Shown in pieces: positions 57,918 to 64,000 of a DNA stretch of 64,000 nucleotides; within the stretch, counting starts at the first letter, position 1; each line of letters begins with the position of its first letter. Under the pieces are notes generated by a model. The model was not told the origin of the DNA and did not search any database. It worked only from the letters and a program-made list of their open reading frames with translations. The position numbers and the translations under genes were made by a program. This DNA comes from Paragyromitra xinjiangensis (taxonomy: Eukaryota > Ascomycota > Pezizomycetes > Pezizales > Discinaceae): NCBI GenBank assembly GCA_038503065.1, contig JBCAMK010000007.1:2170001-2234000 (forward strand), written 5' to 3'.

Positions 57918-58590
57918 GATGCATCTTGTAAATGTATCATGCCCCCACCCATTATCTTGTGTGGGCAAGTTGCCTGTAATGGCATCAGTATAGTTGTAGA
58001 AAAATGCATCAGCTGGTAAATGCATCACAAACACCGCAAAAATTTGTATGGGAAAGGCATCAGGGAATGCATCACAGAATGTATGACAGAATGCGTCATA
58101 GAATGCATCAGTAAATGCATCAAGAGTGAGAAATCACACCTTTCCTAACGACTTTCCCAATAGCAAGCAACTGGCAAAAGAAAGGAAAAAAAACAAATCC
58201 TTAGAGGATCGAACCACTGCGGTTCAGAGCATCTATCCCATACATTACCACCTAAGCTCCAACTTCATATGATAGGCCCTGGTCAACTGCTAATTGAACC
58301 CAGAAATCTGCTGGATACACCTTTCTTGATGCCTTTCCTGATGCCTTTCCCTACAACTTTCCTGAATACACTTTTACTGGTGACTTTACTGATGCTTTTT
58401 CTGACAACTTTCCCCAGTACAACTTTTCTGATTACTTTTCTGATGCTTTTACCCACAAGAGTGTTGTAAAGTTATAGGGAAAGGCATCAGGTGATACCTT
58501 TCCACAAGCCCTCAACAGTTAATGCATCAAATTGTGCCCTTTCCCCGAAATTTTGTATGGGCAATGTGTATATTGATGCATTAACTTCCG
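57918..58590. repeat. two opposite-facing short-repeat arrays around a tRNA-like core
   Basis: 57918-58130 contains about ten irregular copies of a 12-16-nt unit with the core (A)ATGCATCA. 58315-58580 contains about ten copies of a unit with the complementary core TTTCCTGATGC. The two arrays therefore face each other across a tRNA-like core at 58200-58256. A spurious 66-codon frame (58269-58469) is just the right array read through. Confidence 0.65.
58200..58256 (-). other. tRNA-like sequence with A box, B box and T8 tail
   Basis: On the minus strand: A-box-like TAGGTGGTAATG (58243-58254), B box GGTTCGATCC (58206-58215, a full match to the GGTTCGANTCC consensus apart from one base), then CTCTAAGG and a run of eight T, a usual polymerase III stop. 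The acceptor and T-stems do not pair well, so it is a tRNA-derived sequence (SINE head or tRNA relic), not a working tRNA. Confidence 0.45.
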
Positions 58591-58607
58591 TAGTAGAGAG
58601 ATACTGT

Positions 58608-58752
58608 TAGTTTCGAGCGATACCCCGGGGGGATCTCGCGCAACCAGGAGGGGGTGGCACCTATAAACGAGGCTGAAGGTCCTCCCCACCAATCAAAAGT
58701 TTCTATCCCTCTTGGTTGCGCGGGATCCCCCCGGGGGTATCACCCGAAACTA
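58608..58752. mobile_element. short near-perfect hairpin element, 44-bp arms
   Basis: The arms 58608-58651 and 58707-58752 are reverse complements with about five mismatches (AGTTTCG..GATACCCC, GGGGGATC.CGCGCAACCA). Only 55 bases separate them. Non-coding; a minimal MITE or foldback element adjoining the repeat array. Confidence 0.7.
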
Positions 58753-59606
58753 TATGGTACTTTGCCTGCGTATGAGCATAACTATGGATCAAATGTATGG
58801 GGCTACGGCATGGCCCTTGAAGTTTTATTAGATTAAAGGGCAACTGCCGCAGCCTGTTCCGCGAAAAAGTGTGCATGATCGGGCGATAGTTCGAGCAAAC
58901 ATTTTTGGTAGGAAATCCTTTCTAGGGGGTTAGGCTTTAGCAGTTCAAGAGCTGCGCAGGGATTGGCGGGGTAAGAGAAACGAATTAAACCCTACCACCC
59001 GTAAGATTCAGGTATGTAGCTATTGAGTTCTCTAGGCCGTGGCTTAAACAATTCCATACATTCCAACCCCGAGCCTAGCGCCGCTGTCGGGGTCATAGTC
59101 CTCTTTAGAGTATAGCCACTGTTGGGGGTAATCGGGGCGGGAGAATAGGTAGAAATTTGGGATCTTTGCTAAACGTGAAAGAGTATGAGAGAGTGTTTCT
59201 ACGATATCTGCTGGAGAACAAATCTTGATTAAGGGCTGCTAGTATAGAAACCCTAACCCAAAATTTTATACGTATTTGAAAGTGAAATTTCTCATACTAA
59301 AATTAGGGAGCATCTTTACCCCCCGTCTACCAAAACTATTTCCCGTAGTTCCTTGACATATCTTGGTAGCAAAAGAGTTTGTATATTTTGCTCCCATGAA
59401 TCTAACTAAATCTAACATCCCTTATCGTGTAGCAGCTCAAGGACATCCTGCCGACGAGAGCCTTGATTACTCGGGTCTCAAACCTTTCCCTACCTCCAAT
59501 CGAGTCTTTCTACTTCGTTAATCTCACCCTATTCTGTCTTAATATCCTCTTCGCACCCGAAGCATTAGCATTCGTATATGGTAGGGTCATATCGAACTCT
59601 GTAAGT

Positions 59607-59849
59607 TCACTCTTCGTATCCATCGAGACTTAGACAACTTCGTATAGTCATCGACTCTTCCTGTGACCGTAGTCGAACATTAACCTCTTCGAGAAAGGAA
59701 GCAACTTTTCTAGCGCAGTAGTTACTAAGATCCCTGCTAGCGCTAAAATATTTGAGGTATTCTGCTCCAGGAGAGTTTGGAATATCTCTTTGTGGTGAGT
59801 TGTTGATGTCTACGAAGATTCTGTCGGCAAGCTCATCACTATGGTACAT
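59607..59849 (-). CDS. hypothetical small protein or gene remnant
   Basis: 80 codons from an ATG at 59849. The composition is protein-like (DELADRIFVDINNSPQRDIP, ARKVASFLEEVNVRLRSQEE), unlike the surrounding DNA. There is no domain, and no splice partner was found. It could be an exon of a decayed gene. Confidence 0.25.
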   Translation of the reverse strand: MYHSDELADRIFVDINNSPQRDIPNSPGAEYLKYFSASRDLSNYCARKVASFLEEVNVRLRSQEESMTIRSCLSLDGYEE

Positions 59850-60004
59850 GAGGCGGGTGGTGTATGTGTAAGAAGAACAAAGGTATAGTGTGAATTGCCT
59901 TGTGATCGTGATGATTATACAACCTGAGATCCGAACTGTATAAGCTAAACAATTATTGTGTGTATTAACTTAAGCTTCACTATTTTATTGTGCTATTAGA
60001 AATC

Positions 60005-60335
60005 TCAAGAAGAGACATTAACACAAGCGGAGGGATTAACACAAGTTTGGATTAACACAAACCAATTGTGTAAAGCCAGGACTTAGTATATTTCAGCATC
60101 CATTATATTTATCCCATGAAAGCACAGCTGAAATCGCTCTGATTCCTTAATTTTTATCGATTTACCTAAAGGCCTAGTGGTTTACCTCTTGCTGGTGCTC
60201 AACAAGTGGCTGAAGGTTCAAGTCTCTTCTCTGACATTTTTTACATTTATAATTTCATATTTGTGTGTTTTATTCACACACCTTTTAACACAATTTTAAC
60301 ACAATTTTAGCACAATTTTAGCACATATGTTTTGC
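60005..60335. repeat. AACACAA arrays around a second tRNA-like core
   Basis: Three copies of ATTAACACAA lie at 60015-60062 and about four copies of (T)TTAACACAATTT / TTAGCACAATTT at 60287-60325. Between them, on the plus strand, lie an A-box-like TAGTGGTTTACC (60175-60186), B box GGTTCAAGTCT (60215-60225) and a T6 run (60236-60242). The spacing between boxes (about 40 nt) is the same as in the 58.2-kb core. Confidence 0.5.
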
Positions 60336-60780
60336 ATGTTTGGCTAGCAAGTAAGCCGAATGTGTTGTCTACACACGGCACATTGTACCATAGTGTCATA
60401 GACCCCTCGGGGGCTGTATATCGAAGTGACCAGGTCGTATTTTATAAGTGCTGCATGCCAAGAGGAGTAGATGGGGTTGCTGAAATAATGGGTGGCTTTT
60501 AGTTTCCCTCCTTAAGTAGGACAGTGTTCCCCACGAGCCTGTTCGAGCCGATACGGAGGCCTAGGCTCGGGCTGGCTCGGCTTGAAGAAGTTCGAGCCGG
60601 GCTCGAGCCTGGCTTACCTATAGTGATTTGATGTCCTTGCGAAAAAGATTACAAGCAGATCACCAATTACTATCGAGAAATAAATATCCGCTGCAGCCCA
60701 ACCCTCTCCATTCACCTCTTCCAGTTGCCAGGACTTCACCTCCGAGAGACCAGGCCAACTTTATGCTTCTCTCTCTCGAG

Positions 60781-61181
60781 CAGTGACGTTCGCAACGGGG
60801 CAGCCCGTCCGGTTCTGACCCTAGGACTGAACGGACTACGGCTTGTCCGTTCCGGCCAGAGCCCCCAGACGGACTATGGACTACAGAGTAAGGACCACCG
60901 ACCACCGACCACCCTATAGGGCTCTGTTGGTGCTCCTTGGCAGCCTTGGCATATGTTTATCGGCCCTAAATCTCTGGGTATCCTCGGTATCTATTGGCAT
61001 CTGTAAGGTGAATTACTATTAATAGGGTCTAGGCAAGGACTGCAGGATCCTATAGTCCCACGGTCATCTGCAGTCCTGTGGACTTTTAACCCTGGACGGA
61101 CTACATACCCTAGTCTGGTCCAAGCTTTCTGTAGTCCGTCTGTGGGGCCCTACCGTCCGCCTTGGCCCGTTGCGAACACTG
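60781..61181. mobile_element. hAT-like MITE, 401 bp
   Basis: The element starts CAGTGACGTTCGCAACGGG and ends CCCGTTGCGAACACTG, which gives imperfect terminal inverted repeats beginning CAGTG, as in many hAT transposons. Subterminal GACGGACTAC motifs occur several times in both orientations (near 60830, 60870, 61095 and 61133). There is no transposase. An 8-bp target duplication is not evident in the flanks. Confidence 0.6.
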
Positions 61182-61813
61182 CTTGAAGTTGCACTCTCAT
61201 GTAACTGACGTATCCTACCGATTCGTACTCAGGCTATTTAAGCGGTGGTGCGACTTAGCCTTCGCCGGAACTTGAAACTTTATTATCTTTGATATTTTCC
61301 AATATACACAGCTGAAGCTTTTCAACACTTTGTTTATAAAGGTTCACCCCTATCGAGGTCATACTTGAGGTCTGCGAAATATCGTATTAGCCTTGTCAAA
61401 TGCCACTGATGTGCATGGGGAGGGTCAATTAAACCCTAGGCAGGGAAAGCTCTATTACCATTGGAAATTCAACCTCCCCGCCTAGATAGATACACGCATC
61501 CAGCCCTTAGGCTACGGTGGAAACACAAACAAACAAACGAAAAAAATAAAACGAATGCATCCAATCCAGAACTTAAAACAAACACCCAGCACATCCTGAC
61601 ACACAAAACCAGCCAAAACATAAACAAATAAAATCCATAACTTCAACTAACACACACACACAATTTAACGCTCCAACTCCCCATATCCCCATCCCAATTC
61701 CTCATTTTCTCTCTCGTTTTCTCCTCTCGTTTCTCTGCTTACTCGTTTAAACTCCTTCCAAATCTCAACCCCTCATTTTGCTCCCTCACTTGTATACAAC
61801 GGCAACACTAGAG

Positions 61814-62176
61814 GACTTCCCGTAAGCGATAGAACGAGATCTATGAAGATAGATACCCGTTTTGTGAATAGACCCAGTTCCCGTATTAGAGAGAAAGCTT
61901 CTATAAGCTATAGGATTTCTATTCTGCCCCTAGGACAAATTAGGGATCATGGTAAAAAAGTTTAACCACAAGTCACTAATTATAAACCTTGGCTACTTAA
62001 AAATCTTGGTAGTCTAGCTGATTGTGGCAGGTCGCAGTTGGAATTCTATCCATAGTTCTATTCCTGCAAATAGAAAATTTTCTATAAGAATTGGATAGAC
62101 ACCCCGTTCTATATGATAGAGCATCAAAAACAGGTCTATTTCGCGATAGAACTCGTTCTATCGCTTGCGGGAAGTC
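61814..62176. mobile_element. inverted-repeat element of the GCGATAGAACG family
   Basis: The ends at 61814-61838 and 62152-62176 are reverse complements (GACTTCCCG.AAGCGATAGA, 24 of 25 bases). The right half also matches 57429-57518 in inverse orientation, which shows that the family is dispersed. A minus-strand frame of 85 codons (61997-62254) runs through the right end into outside sequence, which suggests insertion into, or creation of, an open frame. Confidence 0.6.
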
Positions 62177-62876
62177 TTCCACTATCGATAATTCGCTTTC
62201 CAGACTCTCTTCGGCTTCCTCCCTCGCATCCAGGCTAACATCCAGGCTAAACATACAATCTGTTAAGACGTGTCTGATGTCTTGTTTCCATTTTCCGCAC
62301 TCGTACTCATCTATAACCTCTCCGCCTGTTTGAGAGCTTGGATAATCGATAGAAAGAGCTAGCAGGGGCTCAACGAAGGGAGGTCTATGTACTGCGGTAC
62401 AGCAAATCCCCCCGCCTAAATAACCGCCTTGGCGTCATATGACACCGATAGTTAGGCCGTCTAGTAGCCTCGGAGATGCCGGTGGAGACACTGGAGGTCT
62501 GGCGTAGATATACCGTCCTACCCGACCCTACCATTTAACTTAACGGACAGTGCTCTTTGCATGGTTTCATTTCGGAATAGTTATAAGCTTAAACTATACT
62601 ATTACGATAATACTATCATTGATCTATTCTATGCATGAGACATATTCGTAATATTAATATGATATCCAGTATCAAAAGTTTTGTGAGCTTCGTAAAAAGC
62701 GCCTCTAATTTGAGCACCAGGTAAGGCCCAGACTTCCAGGTCTTTGAGCTGCGTACGGGGCATAATTTTCTTTGTTTGTAGGTACTAATTTAACAGCGCA
62801 GGGCGCGTAACTATCGAAAAAAGGAAACGATACATGACCACCTTCTCTTCTAGCAATTTAGTTTTTGAAACCCTTT

Positions 62877-64000
62877 CTAGAAGGCTCCGGACCTACTAGC
62901 CATACCAACATTGACATATGTGTCACAGCCATCAGGACTAGGGATACGCCAGAGAGTTCCGAGTCTGCTAACCATTCGATTAATGATTTCCCGTGTTTCG
63001 CCCTCCACATATGAAAATCCTGATTGGTTGATTCCAACCCAAATATTACTCCAGGTTTCGAGCTTTTCAGCACAAGAAAAATCCTCCTTAAATACATCAC
63101 TCATCCCGCCACTCTCCCGAATCATGGCGTAGATAGTGTTCAGTCGTCTGTCGAACGAATCACCCTGATACTTTCTCGCGAATCCGTTGATTCCAGATAC
63201 AGCTCTAATTCCGTCTGTTTCTGCCATATCAATCTCGCTTGTTGGAAACTTCATGATTTTCTCTTTCTTGGTAATTGCGATTTCAGATGGGGTTGGTGGT
63301 GGGCCTCTCGGGTTGACTCTTAGTATCTGGATAACCCGATTAAAAAGGATTGTGTCGAGGACTGTCTCTCCTTTCTTATTAACAGCGTTAAGTTTGACTC
63401 CGGCGTCAATGAGCGCTTCGACCATCAACACATTATGACTAGCTGCCGCATGCTCCAATGGAGTCTCACCACTGTTGTTTGGTGTGTCGATCAGGTTCTG
63501 GAACCTACTTATGATTCCTGCCCAGTATCTTCGGAGGCTTCCTCTGCGTGACTCGGGATCAACTGACCAAAATATTGGTAAAAGATGGAGAACCGTTGCA
63601 CCGCTCTCATGTAGTAGTGGTGGAGGCCCTTCACTTAGGTTAAGAAGATAGTCTAACATGGTAAATCCGTGCTGTTCTTGGCAGCAGATGACCACACAGA
63701 GGAAGACGTTCCAGCGATACATATCGATTTCTATCTGCATCGTAGTTTTCGCCAGGAAAGTAGCTGTATCATAGCAGGTTTCAAGGACTGCCAGCTGAAA
63801 TGGGCAAAACCATCCTCCTTTATATTGTTGAATCAAACCTCCGGTGGCCTCATATAGCTTGTACTCATCCAACCAAAGCTCTTGCTGGAGAAGCTTTTCG
63901 ATAAAAAACGGATTTGATGATTTCACAGCCCCGCTGAAAACTTGGTCCATCGAGTGGCAACGAATTCCACTCCCATTTGTATGGTATTTCCCGTACTTGG
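62877..64000 (-). CDS. ankyrin-type protein, 5' end beyond window
   Basis: The frame is open from the stop at 62877 to the window edge, with 357 codons after the first ATG at 63950 and 16 more open codons upstream, so the N-terminus is missing. About residues 165-205 (counted from that ATG) contain two ankyrin-like units (SGETPLEHAAASHNVLMVEA, KKGETVLDTILFNRVIQIL). The upstream part reads like degenerate ankyrin helices (GWFCPFQLAVLETCYDTATF, GATVLHLLPIF). The C-terminal 130 residues (SFDRRLNTIYAMIRESGG, TREIINRMVSRLG) are an unrecognised domain. Probably a large ankyrin protein; it is unlike the two F-box/ankyrin genes in its tail. Confidence 0.6.
   Translation of the reverse strand, partial: KYGKYHTNGSGIRCHSMDQVFSGAVKSSNPFFIEKLLQQELWLDEYKLYEATGGLIQQYKGGWFCPFQLAVLETCYDTATFLAKTTMQIEIDMYRWNVFLCVVICCQEQHGFTMLDYLLNLSEGPPPLLHESGATVLHLLPIFWSVDPESRRGSLRRYWAGIISRFQNLIDTPNNSGETPLEHAAASHNVLMVEALIDAGVKLNAVNKKGETVLDTILFNRVIQILRVNPRGPPPTPSEIAITKKEKIMKFPTSEIDMAETDGIRAVSGINGFARKYQGDSFDRRLNTIYAMIRESGGMSDVFKEDFSCAEKLETWSNIWVGINQSGFSYVEGETREIINRMVSRLGTLWRIPSPDGCDTYVNVGMASRSGAF

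Larger units (their letters stand above)
56140..62876. other. repeat-rich intergenic stretch, 6.7 kb
   Basis: No long frame. It contains at least four inverted-repeat elements, two tRNA-like sequences with short-repeat arrays and a repeat family in opposite orientations, each listed separately. It also holds a GGCTCG-rich tract (60535-60614). Confidence 0.6.

Noticed and set aside
58269..58469. 66-aa hydrophobic protein
   Set aside because: It is the TGATGC repeat array read in one frame, with period-driven composition.
57918..58590. CRISPR array
   Set aside because: Units are short and irregular and lack constant-length unique spacers; the host is eukaryotic and no cas genes exist.
1..64000. 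Surviving retrotransposon or DNA transposase genes
   Set aside because: I found no reverse transcriptase, integrase or DDE motif in any frame long enough to judge.

Overview
The window looks like nuclear DNA of a filamentous ascomycete, probably a leotiomycete-like Pezizomycotina (this placement is an inference). The reasons are genes split by short introns, mostly 40-75 nt with GT...AG ends; a lactose-permease-type MFS transporter; LaeA-like methyltransferases; F-box/ankyrin proteins; a HeLo-like/degenerate-kinase gene; and Zn2Cys6 and GATA zinc fingers. Genes occupy roughly a third of the window. The rest is stop-rich intergenic DNA containing several inverted-repeat (MITE-like) elements. 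I rebuilt intron-exon structures by hand from splice consensus, reading phase and family conservation; none has transcript support.

Left part (1-14.2 kb): an F-box/ankyrin gene runs off the left edge on the minus strand. It is followed by a 492-codon orphan with two short 5' exons (4296-5898), a TIR element (7158-7640), a two-exon small protein (8016-8497) and a 1140-aa low-complexity protein ending in a cysteine cluster (10745-14167, minus).

Middle (14.2-41.8 kb): about 10 kb has no supportable gene. Then come an eight-exon MFS sugar transporter (24198-26175, minus), a gene-poor stretch, a saccharopine-dehydrogenase-like/trans-acting enoyl reductase (30125-31698), a GH78-like six-hairpin glycosidase (32530-34231), and a compact co-oriented block. 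The block holds a regulator with an N-terminal Zn2Cys6 cluster and a C-terminal GATA-type finger (34674-35647), a HeLo-like plus degenerate-kinase gene (35703-37492), and a TPR plus trypsin-like protease gene with a complete His-Asp-Ser triad (37627-40158). A putative membrane-active cell-death protein next to a putative activating protease, with its own transcription factor, is the most interesting system candidate here.

Right part (41.8-64 kb): a convergent pair of LaeA-like methyltransferases shares the same eleven-exon layout, including a 14-nt microexon (41799-43401 plus; 44727-46275 minus). The second copy carries a GC-AG intron and an apparent one-base frameshift. Then follow a second F-box/ankyrin gene (49299-50258), a conserved-looking hypothetical protein (50740-51907, minus), a 640-aa glycosylated multi-pass membrane protein (54217-56139, minus), about 6.7 kb packed with small inverted-repeat elements and two tRNA-like sequences embedded in short-repeat arrays, and an ankyrin-type gene that runs off the right edge.
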